From NCBI GenBank assembly GCA_030054095.1, contig JASGCO010000026.1, positions 1-56,363 of the forward strand: a DNA stretch of 56,363 bases, in the 5' to 3' direction. The translations under genes and the position numbers were made by a program. Source of the DNA: Sediminibacterium sp. Its GTDB lineage: Bacteria; Bacteroidota; Bacteroidia; B-17B0; Aurantibacillaceae. Under the pieces are notes generated by a model. It was given only the letters and a program-made list of their open reading frames with translations, did no database searches and was not told the origin of the DNA. How positions within the stretch are numbered: the stretch's first letter is position 1; every line of letters starts with the position of its first letter. This document shows, one piece after another, positions 17,346 to 24,906 of this stretch.

Positions 17346-17936
17346 TTATTTTTCTTGTATTTTAAAAAGGAAGCGATTCGTTAAGAGGCTATGGAGTTCT
17401 TTTGCCCAAAAACCTTTTTCCGCGGATTCCTTGTCTGCGTTATATAAATCATTTTTAAGAATTTCAAATTGTTGGTTTGTAAAGTTGGCTCCTAAGAAGG
17501 AATCTGGCCCATTTATATCATTTACTGATTTTACAAAATTTCTGTAGGCAATCAGACAGGCAGATAAACTCAGTACATTTTTATTCATGAATTCGTATAC
17601 GGCGAAATCTTGTTCATGATCAAGTAATTCTATGATATCATTTTCTTTAGTGTTTATTACAATAGGATTACCACCTCCATCACTACCTATATTTATGTAG
17701 TTATCGAATCCCCGGGGAAGATTATATAGGTCAGAAATGTAATTAATGGAGTCGAATTTACGGTTTGAATTGTCGATGAATGACAAAAACGGAGCTGCTT
17801 GCCTTGGGAACCCACATTGTTTCAGAAAGATTACCGTTTGGTCACTTAACCCGAAGGTATCAATGCCTTTGGATGTCAGGGGATTTGTTACCTCCATGAA
17901 CGTTTCCCAGTTTGCTTTTATTTCTTTTATGGTCAT
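17346..17936 (-). CDS. SUKH (SMI1/KNR4)-like protein
   Basis: 196 aa, cytosolic. The pattern FLKQCGFPRQAAPFLSFID ... GFDNYINIGSDGGGNPIVINTKENDIIELLDHEQDFAVYEFMNKNVLSLSACLIAYRNFV matches the SUKH superfamily layout: helix, LP-x-x-A-x-F-L strand, IGxDxxGxxI, an acidic strand, then FMNxxVxxLxxCL helix. SUKH-4-like members are often immunity proteins against polymorphic toxins. No toxin gene is adjacent, so an orphan immunity role is speculative. Assignment rests on motif spacing, not on a search. Confidence 0.6.
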   Translation of the reverse strand: MTIKEIKANWETFMEVTNPLTSKGIDTFGLSDQTVIFLKQCGFPRQAAPFLSFIDNSNRKFDSINYISDLYNLPRGFDNYINIGSDGGGNPIVINTKENDIIELLDHEQDFAVYEFMNKNVLSLSACLIAYRNFVKSVNDINGPDSFLGANFTNQQFEILKNDLYNADKESAEKGFWAKELHSLLTNRFLFKIQEK

Positions 17937-18420
17937 ACACCTGAATCTGACAATTTATGGTTTTACCTAAAGTAAGGTTAAGAGGTATTAACTTTCTGTC
18001 ATGCACAAAGATAAACAAAAGGAGTAACGCTTAATTAGGCGAATATAACGATAGTCATTGGTTACAATACATTCCAAATGTGTTTTAATACTACTTTTAT
18101 TCGTTATTTAACAACGGACCTGATATTTAATCTTTATTGCTTTGACTTTATATCTGAAAGTAAAACTGTTCCTGTCTAAGTATTTATTGCGTTAAAGTTT
18201 TTGAAAACATGGGCGCGAACGGAGCGAACGTAGTTCAAGCGGGTTAAGAAGATTTACGCAACACCTTACCTGATCTACTAATGCGGATACTGATCATTCG
18301 CCTATATGACCATTGGCGTTGAAACGATCCGTCATTTGTTTTGGTGTAATTTTAGTATATTTAGCCGTGTACTATTTACCAATTTAAGTTTTTGAGGGCT
18401 ATCCCCACCCTTTTATATTT
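17937..18420. other. Gene-free interval
   Basis: 484 bases between the divergent SUKH-like gene and the GT-C/TPR gene. It must contain both promoters, but no exact TAnnTTTG box with a spaced TTG was identified. A short GC-rich stretch at about 18210-18245 (GCGCGAACGGAGCGAACG) has internal direct repetition and may be a remnant of a dispersed element. No tRNA, hairpin terminator or coding frame was seen. Confidence 0.5.
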
Positions 18421-20145
18421 ATGGATACCTTGCTAAACACTATTACCTCCAAACGTTGGGTAACATATGGGGTACTTGTAATACTTCCGTTTTTGTTATA
18501 CTGGCCGGTACTGACATACAGTTTTTCGCCCTTAGATGAACAATGGCTGATTGTGCATGACGCTGCATTTTTAAAACAATGGCAAAATCTGAAGTATTGT
18601 TTTACCGATGCCATTCATGGTATTTTTTACCGCCCTCTTCTGAGGGTATCATTGTTGTTTGATTTTCAAATGGGGCAGTTAAACCCAAAAATATATCATT
18701 TAACGAATCTGATTATTCATCTGATTAATGTTGTGTTAGTATATGAATGTATTAAGTTGCTAAAGACTAAAAGCTCCATAGCATTTATGCTGGCACTTAT
18801 CTTTGCTGTGCACCCCCTGTTGCTTCACGCGGTAGCCTGGATTCCGGGAAGAAATGACAGTATGTTAAGTCTCTTTGTTTTACTGGCATTGATGCAATTA
18901 GTCAACTATTTGGAAACAGGACGGGTAACATCGTTGATCATTCATTTACTGTTCAGTTGTTGTGCGCTTCTTACTAAAGAAACAGCCATTGTATTACCAT
19001 TTTTATTCGGCACTTTCCTGCTATTGTATCAGGTTCCGGTTTCAAAGAAAAAACGTCTTTTGTTGTTTGGATTTTGGAGTTTGCTAACAATTATTTGGTG
19101 GTTTGTGAGGATGCACTTTACAACAAAGAGCGCTATAAGTAACGCCGATTTTGCACATGCTCTGATGCGCTTTGGTATAGCCTTAGCCGGAAATGTCGGA
19201 AAACTGATTTTACCAGTTGAGCAATCGGTGTCTCCCACGCGGTTTTTATATACCGCCATTGCAGGTGTGATCCTTTTGGGGGTAATTGTCTGGTTGTTTA
19301 AAACGCATAAATGGCAACAACACCGGATCGCTTTGTGGGCTTTGATGTTAAGTGGCAGCACTTTAGCGGTAGCTGTTTGGTTTGGCGCAAAAACATCGCA
19401 TGGAGAGCAATACGAGCACAGGAATTATTTACCTCTGATAGGCGCTTTAGTGGCCATTGGTCAGCTTAAGTTCGGACAAATCCGGATAGTGCAATATAGT
19501 TTGTTATGTGTATTTATTTTGTTTTCAGGAATGACCTATAACCGGATGCCGGTTTACAAAAATGATTTGACATATATAGAGGATGCATTAAAGGGCTGCC
19601 CGACGGATTATTTTTTGCATTATACAATGGCTAATTCTTATGCCGCGCGCGGCGATTACCACAACGCGGTAGATGCATTGACCGAAGCCCACAGGCTTTA
19701 CCCTAACAAGCCGGAAGTTATTTTCCGGAGGGCGCAATGTTATCAGGCTATGGGTAAAAAAAAGGCCTGTCTTGATGATTTTGATGCCGCGGTTAACGCC
19801 TCTAATAAATACTATGACGCGATAATAGGGCGTGTTAATGCTTATTTGTTTTTTGGAGACACAGCCGCAGCCTTGTCAGATCTGGAGTATTTACGAAGGG
19901 CACACCCCACTTTAAATCCACAGGTACACCCAAAAGTGGTAATGTTTTCGATAGGTATGCAATTAAAGGAAATAAACCGGCTTATTGCATTGAATCCTGA
20001 CATGGCACTTTTTTATGCCGACAGGGCCAAGGTGTTTTTGACAATAGGAGACAAGGAAAAAGCACGCCTTGATTTTGAAACAGCTTGTCGCCTGGAACCA
20101 GGAAATGAGTCCTACAAATTGTATTTAACCCACATTATGCAATAG
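18421..20145 (+). CDS. TMTC-like GT-C membrane protein with C-terminal TPR
   Basis: 574 aa. The N-terminal ~380 residues contain about ten membrane helices. Segments FYRPLLRVSLLFDFQMGQLNPKIYHLTNLIIHLINVVLVY and FAVHPLLLHAVAWIPGRNDSMLSLFVLLAL match the GT-C/TMTC-type O-mannosyltransferase fold (HP..EAVAW..GR.D), with an early acidic SPLDEQW loop. The last ~180 residues are TPR (YTMANSYAARGDYHNAVDALTEAHRLYP; FRRAQCYQAMGKKKACLDDFDAAV). Probably a glycosyltransferase or glycan-linked membrane protein using a lipid-linked donor. The last five codons and the stop lie inside the left arm of a family C repeat, so its present C-terminus THIMQ is contributed by the repeat. Confidence 0.8.
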   Translation: MDTLLNTITSKRWVTYGVLVILPFLLYWPVLTYSFSPLDEQWLIVHDAAFLKQWQNLKYCFTDAIHGIFYRPLLRVSLLFDFQMGQLNPKIYHLTNLIIHLINVVLVYECIKLLKTKSSIAFMLALIFAVHPLLLHAVAWIPGRNDSMLSLFVLLALMQLVNYLETGRVTSLIIHLLFSCCALLTKETAIVLPFLFGTFLLLYQVPVSKKKRLLLFGFWSLLTIIWWFVRMHFTTKSAISNADFAHALMRFGIALAGNVGKLILPVEQSVSPTRFLYTAIAGVILLGVIVWLFKTHKWQQHRIALWALMLSGSTLAVAVWFGAKTSHGEQYEHRNYLPLIGALVAIGQLKFGQIRIVQYSLLCVFILFSGMTYNRMPVYKNDLTYIEDALKGCPTDYFLHYTMANSYAARGDYHNAVDALTEAHRLYPNKPEVIFRRAQCYQAMGKKKACLDDFDAAVNASNKYYDAIIGRVNAYLFFGDTAAALSDLEYLRRAHPTLNPQVHPKVVMFSIGMQLKEINRLIALNPDMALFYADRAKVFLTIGDKEKARLDFETACRLEPGNESYKLYLTHIMQ

Positions 20146-20296
20146 GAATCCTATTACGAAGCAAAATCCCTTCAAAATTTGAGGCTTCGCAAGGTTCGCT
20201 CATTCACCATAACGGTGGCTATGCCTCAATCGCAAACCTTCAAATTTTAGTGGGCTTTTGCCTCTCACTACGAATTCCTATTGCATAATGTGGGTT
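20127..20296. repeat. Family C structured repeat, copy 2 (complete, 170 bp)
   Basis: A 23-base perfect inverted repeat bounds the element: 20127-20149 (beginning AACCCACATTATGC, ending AATAGGAAT) versus 20274-20296. Inner pairing: GCAAAA-CCC / GGG-TTTTGC, AAAATTTG (20174-20181) with CAAATTTT (20241-20248), AAGGTT (20191-20196) with AACCTT (20235-20240). Compared with copy 1, every stem difference is matched by a change on the opposite strand (C:G to T:A, C:G to G:C, T:A to G:C in the core; two more in the outer arm). The stop codon TAG of the preceding gene is at 20143-20145, inside the left arm. There is no open reading frame or transposase. Confidence 0.9.
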
Positions 20297-20441
20297 TAAA
20301 AGGGCTGTAGCATTTTGAGATACGTTGACGGATGCAGGTGCTTACCTGTAAATAGATTATGATAGTTCTATTGCGCGCTAACATTTACGGCTGCGGTTGA
20401 GAATGTTCCACTTTCCGGTTTTCAAATGAGTTTAGTTAGCA

Positions 20442-21233
20442 TCATTCGGTAATTATTATTTTTTCTACAACAATGGTGTTTTGCTCTTTAGTGAGTTGCA
20501 TGAAATACAGACCGGCAGGAAGATCGTTACGGGATATAGTGAGTGTATGCCCCGACAGATTATTAATCTGTTTTACGGTTTGACCGCATGAATTGAAAAT
20601 AGTTAGGCTTGTGTTTTTTAAATCGCCGGTTGTTTGTAGGGTTGTTGAAGAGGTAAACGGATTGGGATAAATGGAAAAAGTAGTCTTGTTGCTGTGTTCA
20701 GCAACACCTAAGGCTATTTGTCCGGCCTGAATGCAGGTATTGGGGGTACTCTGATAGGCGTAATCTTTTATGGTAAATGATCCTGAATTGCTCATTACAT
20801 CCAGGCGTGCCCAGCCATAATAGGTATTTGCTCCCACAATAAGTTTTAATGCTAAATATTTATCGGTTTCGCCTACCCAGTATCCGGTGCTTGTTCCAAA
20901 GGCCATAGTGCCGGGGTGAGTAGCATCGTACCATGTTACCAGTGTGTTGCAGATAGCGGCAGATGCGGGTAATGCCCAGGGTAAATGCAAACTGCCGGCC
21001 ATATCTCCCGCATAGGCGTTGTTGTTTAGAGGCACGCACATCACCTTATTGGCCATAGCAAATTGTATAGAGAAGTCAACGATAAGGTCGTTGTTCAGAT
21101 CCAGCGCATAGGTCGCGTTTGGAGTTGCGTCAGCGATGTCTGTGTAAATAATTTGCGAGTATAGGCTACTGTTAAGGATAAGCGCTGCCAACACGCAGGC
21201 TGTTTTTTGCAGAAGTAATCTGTTTATTTTCAT
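20442..21233 (-). CDS. T9SS type A secreted protein
   Basis: 263 aa. Signal peptide MKINRLLLQKTACVLAALILNSSLYSQ. The mature part begins YTDIADATPNATYALDLNNDLIVDFSIQF, a PEP-CTERM-like 'D-x-N-x-D' start, followed by a beta-sandwich (YLALKLIVGANTYYGWARLDV). The last ~75 residues are a type A T9SS sorting domain: FSIYPNPFTSSTTLQT, NDLPAGLYFMQLTKEQNTIVVEKIIITE. Exported and probably surface-attached. Function unknown. Single gene. Confidence 0.85.
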   Translation of the reverse strand: MKINRLLLQKTACVLAALILNSSLYSQIIYTDIADATPNATYALDLNNDLIVDFSIQFAMANKVMCVPLNNNAYAGDMAGSLHLPWALPASAAICNTLVTWYDATHPGTMAFGTSTGYWVGETDKYLALKLIVGANTYYGWARLDVMSNSGSFTIKDYAYQSTPNTCIQAGQIALGVAEHSNKTTFSIYPNPFTSSTTLQTTGDLKNTSLTIFNSCGQTVKQINNLSGHTLTISRNDLPAGLYFMQLTKEQNTIVVEKIIITE

Positions 21234-21458
21234 TTTTTGGGTAGCGATAATTGTTCTGGCAGAGTACGTTTAATTATTAAAATTACTATTATTTTGTTGT
21301 GTTCATAGTGTTTTAACATTTTGTTAGCCAGACACAGTTTGCGGTGAAGGCGGTTTTTTATAGCAATTGGTAAATTAAAAGAAGTAGGAGAGAATGGACT
21401 GTTGATAGGGGCAGATTGTAGATTACTTGTTAAATGTGAGAAATGCTGTGTTTTTATT

Positions 21459-22013
21459 TTACCAATCGGGTGTTAGTCTTGGTGCTTCAATATTTGTTTT
21501 TTTATAGATCATGTAGTAAAAACGCCTACCAATTTTTGGTTGAAAATAGTAACGTTTAGTAAATTTTCTCTCAGGGTCAATTTTAATATTATCCCCTTTG
21601 ATCGTTCCAAAATAATGAATTAACCTGCCTCCCCCTCCATCTTTGAAGTGTTCCGCAAATACAGTAAATTGCTGTGTTCTTATAGTGTTGTTTTTAATAT
21701 GATAGTATCCAACATCACCAGCATAAATGTCGCTAAAGGCAGATGTATCTATTTTGTCCAAAAAACGATAACTAAGTAATTTGCCATTGGCGAAAAATCT
21801 GTAGCAGTCAAAATACTCAGGTTTATCAGCCGGGTAAGCATAACAATAAATTTTTGTGGTATCAATAATTGAACTAGTTAAACAGAAATTTTTTTTCCTG
21901 TATGAAAAAACGGAATTGTCGATAGGTCTAAAATGCTGTTTAGATGTAACTTGATACTTAATAGAACAGCCAAAGAGAAAAAAGAGTGTCAAAAGACGGA
22001 TTTGATATTTCAT
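21459..22013 (-). CDS. Small lipoprotein, orphan
   Basis: 184 aa from the ATG at 22011-22013. A longer frame begins at 22082, but the shorter start yields a clean lipoprotein signal MKYQIRLLTLFFLFGCSIKY with lipobox LFGC, so it is preferred. The mature region (KQHFRPIDNSVFSYRKKNFCLTSSIIDTTKIYCYAYP ... YDCYRFFANGKLLSYRFLDKIDTS) has no recognised domain; it has the style of a small envelope lipoprotein. It opens an AT-rich stretch of four accessory minus-strand genes. Confidence 0.6.
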   Translation of the reverse strand: MKYQIRLLTLFFLFGCSIKYQVTSKQHFRPIDNSVFSYRKKNFCLTSSIIDTTKIYCYAYPADKPEYFDCYRFFANGKLLSYRFLDKIDTSAFSDIYAGDVGYYHIKNNTIRTQQFTVFAEHFKDGGGGRLIHYFGTIKGDNIKIDPERKFTKRYYFQPKIGRRFYYMIYKKTNIEAPRLTPDW

Positions 22014-22184
22014 TATTTTAAGGGCTCTAAATTTTGCACTTGATACCTTGCCTACACTCTTTTCGTACGGATTTGTAGCCATTGTGCTAGTTTTATCTTG
22101 TAGAATAGCTGACTTTAAAAGTAACTATTTTAATTGATCTTAAAATTGAAGTGTAAAATTCCACTTAGAAGTTTTGACGCACGG

Positions 22185-22234
22185 ATTAATAAATCCGCGC
22201 TAACTGTGAGTGATTAGCAAATCCGCACTAACAG
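22185..22234. repeat. Pair of 22-bp direct repeats
   Basis: Two near-identical 22-mers, 22185-22206 and 22213-22234 (18 of 22 bases alike; shared AAATCCGC-CTAAC), with a 28-base period. They lie in the gap between the orphan lipoprotein and the YegP-like gene. Possibly an operator, or a degenerate tandem duplication. Confidence 0.4.
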
Positions 22235-22306
22235 GGTTTGTTTTTTATAGAATAAGTAAAAAGTACAACTATTAGATAAAAAGGTGCTTTGTTATGTGTC
22301 TTACTT

Positions 22307-22639
22307 CTAATTGGCTTGGTCTTCAATATTTGCTGTAGCTGCATTTTCTTCTACAGCCAGAATTCCATTGTCTCGTCCGCTTTCGCTTTCATACATTTCG
22401 CTTGTTCCAATAATTTGTCCATTTAACGCTTTTAAATTGAAGTAAAACTTACCGTTAGACGATGTTTTTCGGTCAAAGCGAGTCTTGTCTTGCGAATTTT
22501 TTCGAGCAGATTCAATTCCATTTTGACAAGCTGCTTTTGAATAATATCCTTCGCTGTTTAAAATGGTTTGCCCATTATTAGCCTTTAAATTAAACTGATA
22601 TTCACCGTTTGGCCTTTTTAAAATTATAAATTTTCCCAT
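22307..22639 (-). CDS. YegP-family (DUF1508) protein, two tandem modules
   Basis: 110 aa, cytosolic. Two DUF1508 modules: residues 1-50 (FIILKRPNGEYQFNLKANNGQTILNSEGYYSKAACQNGIESAR) and 52-100 (TSSNGKFYFNLKALNGQIIGTSEMYESESGRDNGILAV). Each has the F-x-x-NGxYxFNLKAxNGxxI core and the Y-xxxxxx-N-GI pattern. Its fold is known from YegP and Shewanella structures but the biological role is not. It lies 36 bases downstream of the PIN-domain gene, so probably co-transcribed. Confidence 0.9.
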   Translation of the reverse strand: MGKFIILKRPNGEYQFNLKANNGQTILNSEGYYSKAACQNGIESARKNSQDKTRFDRKTSSNGKFYFNLKALNGQIIGTSEMYESESGRDNGILAVEENAATANIEDQAN

Positions 22640-22675
22640 TTCAATTTTCTATACTAACTTTTGTAAAAGTAATAA

Positions 22676-23419
22676 TTATTCAGAGTGATGTTTCCAAAAT
22701 TCATTATAATGCTTAACCTCTTCAATAAATTTGGCTTCTTCCTTAATTAACCCTTCTGTAGTAATAACTCCGATTTTACTTAATGCCGATGTTATACTTT
22801 CTGTTAATTCAGTAACATAACAGCCTGTCCTTTTATGAAAGTCTTTTTGCAAAAAAGTAAAATTGTTAGAATATGTATTATCTCTTCCCACAATTACAAT
22901 ATCTTCTCTGATATTCTCAAGAACAATTTCCCAATTGATTTCATCCCCAAGCGAATATTTGTCAGATGATGGTGGATTGCCAATTTTTTTCCTTTTTTCT
23001 GCTTTTTCAATAATAGTATCATTAGTGTATAAGACTTTTTCTTGCTTAAGAGATTCATTAACGAACTCTTTGAAGAAACTAGCAATAGGGTCTAAAGATG
23101 GGTCTTTAAGAATTTCATCTATTTTACTAACAACTATTTTTTGTTTTGTTTTGTATGAATTTTGAAGTTGAATTAATTCCTTAAATTCCGTTAGGTTTTG
23201 AAGATATGAACTAGAAAAATTATCAAGTTTTGACTCTAATTGAAATTTTTGCTTTAAAGTTTTAATTACATATTCACGGCTTCTGTCAAATTCTTGGATT
23301 ATTTGGTCTGTCAAAATTATTCTATCAATATGCTCTTTAAGTGTATTAAAAATATTTACAGGTTGGCTATTTGACCTATAAAAGTCTAAAAAAATATTTG
23401 TGTCAATTAATATTTTCAT
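22676..23419 (-). CDS. PIN-like domain protein (DUF4935-type)
   Basis: 247 aa. N-terminal MKILIDTNIFLDFYRSN with catalytic-type Asp6, then Glu43 in IIQEFDRSRE, Asp159/Glu160 in KYSLGDEINWEI, and Asp180 in DIVIVGRDNTYSN: the acidic set of a PIN ribonuclease, with a long helical insertion at ~50-150 as in the DUF4935 branch. PIN domains cleave single-stranded RNA and serve in toxin-antitoxin, Abi-type defence and RNA quality control. There is no small antitoxin gene directly upstream, so it is not an obvious VapC. Region is AT-rich compared with the conserved genes. Confidence 0.75.
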   Translation of the reverse strand: MKILIDTNIFLDFYRSNSQPVNIFNTLKEHIDRIILTDQIIQEFDRSREYVIKTLKQKFQLESKLDNFSSSYLQNLTEFKELIQLQNSYKTKQKIVVSKIDEILKDPSLDPIASFFKEFVNESLKQEKVLYTNDTIIEKAEKRKKIGNPPSSDKYSLGDEINWEIVLENIREDIVIVGRDNTYSNNFTFLQKDFHKRTGCYVTELTESITSALSKIGVITTEGLIKEEAKFIEEVKHYNEFWKHHSE

Positions 23420-23614
23420 TATCTCTTTATGTTTTGGTTTTATTTGATGAAGGTCTAACTGTATGGTAAATAACGATTTAGGGCTTTGTATTCTAGCTAG
23501 TTTCGCAGTACAAAACTGTCAGCTAACACTGAACTTGAATAGACTCACAAAGCTCCAAGTTTGCACGTCACCCTGCCTGACGCAAAACCCGTATTAGCGG
23601 TAGTATTTTTGTCC

Positions 23615-24379
23615 TTAGTTTCCATTTTCAGTTCCATTTTCAAGTTCTGTTTCGTCAGTTGTATAGAAACTTTCTATTGTTGATTTTTTCTTTAAAAAGT
23701 CTGCAACGATTTGATTGCAACATATAAAGTCAAAAAACAAATTCATTTCCTTACCAAATTCAGTCGTTATGGTCTCCAAGTTAGGAACTTCAACAAACAC
23801 CCTTTTATTATTCTCTAAAATTACTGGTCTCTGTTGTTTTTCATTGTGGTAGTGGTTAAAAATAAACTCTGTGTCAATTTTTACATCACCGTCTGTCAAT
23901 ATTATGTTTGGGTCGCCTTCAAAGTAATAAGTCGCCCAATGTGTAAATAAAAACTCCTTAGGGTGTTTTATAAAATTTGCCCACTTATTTATTTTTCGCA
24001 TTGTCTTGAAATTATGCTGCTGAAAGTCATTAAACAACTTTGACTTTCCGTCTTTATTTATCACTTCAAAAATTATATCTACTCTTTCGACAAACAAATA
24101 CAAAAGTAAAAAATAGTTGAAAAAGTAATAGTCTAAGTCGCTTGTTGGTTTATAATTTTCAAACCAATTGTCGTCAAGTCTCTGAATAAGTTGATTGAAG
24201 TTTTCTCCGATGCAGTCCTGCTTGGTGTCGTCTCCTTCGGTTAGTTTGTCATAAATTTTACAAGCATTTGAAGATCCAAAATATTTTACTTGGTCGTCAT
24301 CAATGTCAGTTGGAACTTCAAAGAAACTTTCTCTGAAAATTTTATGACAGTCTTTATGTAGTTCTTCTAATGATTTCAT
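23615..24379 (-). CDS. Uncharacterised accessory protein
   Basis: 254 aa, mostly helical, no signal peptide. Noticeable segments: FNYFLLLYLFVERVDIIFEVINKDGKSKLF, MRKINKWANFIKHPKEFLFTHWATYYF and a C-terminal acidic tail ending TELENGTENGN. The NFIKHPKEFLFTH stretch is reminiscent of conserved helices in HEPN-like or Abi-type proteins, but the R-x4-6-H motif is not clear, so no family is assigned. It is 195 bases upstream of the PIN-domain gene on the same strand, in the AT-rich accessory stretch. Confidence 0.55.
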   Translation of the reverse strand: MKSLEELHKDCHKIFRESFFEVPTDIDDDQVKYFGSSNACKIYDKLTEGDDTKQDCIGENFNQLIQRLDDNWFENYKPTSDLDYYFFNYFLLLYLFVERVDIIFEVINKDGKSKLFNDFQQHNFKTMRKINKWANFIKHPKEFLFTHWATYYFEGDPNIILTDGDVKIDTEFIFNHYHNEKQQRPVILENNKRVFVEVPNLETITTEFGKEMNLFFDFICCNQIVADFLKKKSTIESFYTTDETELENGTENGN

Positions 24380-24674
24380 TGTCTATGGTTGGTGTCATCC
24401 GTTAGTATTATCGCTGACTCATTAATACTCGAAACAAACTTGCGTATATTATCCCAATGATGGCTATTATACGCAGCTTCGCAATAGTATTTAATGGGCT
24501 ATCAATTCAATTATCCGTTTTGGTTAATGCAGTTATTTGCTCCAAACCTAAACCATTTCCGTTTAAAAAACAATAGTGTTTTCCCTGATTTTTTCGGGCC
24601 AATCGAAATCTAAAATTTGAACGTAGTATTATGCAACACACTTTAATTTACCATCACCCCCGACAAGGGGGCGT
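24380..24674. other. Left part of a 527-base gene-free interval
   Basis: The interval 24380-24906 has no credible gene. This left part is AT-rich and presumably holds the promoter of the unknown gene ending at 23615; the right part is the GC-rich family R repeat (24675-24785) and 121 bases of downstream sequence of the acetyltransferase gene. A 66-codon open frame at 24631-24831 is explained by the GC-rich repeat. Confidence 0.5.
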
Positions 24675-24785
24675 AGCGGCAGCCCGGCGCGGGGGCTGGC
24701 GTGGTTTTGCGCAGGCGAGGAGGCGACCTCAGAAGCCACCGGAGCCGCTGCAAAAACCGCCAGGCCCGTGCCGGCTACAGCGAAG
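24675..24785. repeat. Family R GC-rich structured repeat, copy 1
   Basis: 111 bases, much richer in G+C than its surroundings. Outer stem CCGGC (24684-24688) with GCCGG (24770-24774); inner stem CTGGC (24696-24700) with GCCAG (24759-24763), continuing TGGTTTTGC / GCAAAAACC. The loop contains GCGAGGAGGCGACC and ACCGGAGCCGC. It aligns with 48784-48895 with one single-base gap; the loops are closely similar while stem positions differ in compensating pairs. It lies between the acetyltransferase stop and the unknown gene at 23615-24379. Confidence 0.88.
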
Positions 24786-24906
24786 CACCCGGCCCGGCGT
24801 TCCTGTTTTTAAAGCATCCATTTACAGATGAAAGTACCCATTTATACCTCAGCCATTCTGTTACCGAATAGCCGGGTGGCGCCTTATTTACTCAAAAAAC
24901 GGCAGA

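Noticed and set aside
18205..18250. GC-rich stretch as a tRNA-like structure
   Set aside because: It has a GTTCAAGC-like stretch, but no acceptor, D or anticodon arm could be drawn around it.
20127..20296. Family C as a simple intrinsic terminator
   Set aside because: The stem is far too long and branched, no T-run follows, and the centre is more conserved than the stems.
20127..20296. Family C as an integron attC site
   Set aside because: No GTTRRRY core at the ends and no integrase or cassette array; conserved part is internal rather than terminal.
22676..23419. PIN protein as VapC of a VapBC pair
   Set aside because: It is twice the length of VapC and lacks a small antitoxin gene overlapping its start.
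24631..24831. 66-codon open frame rich in Arg/Pro
   Set aside because: It lies over the GC-rich family R element; composition is explained by the repeat.
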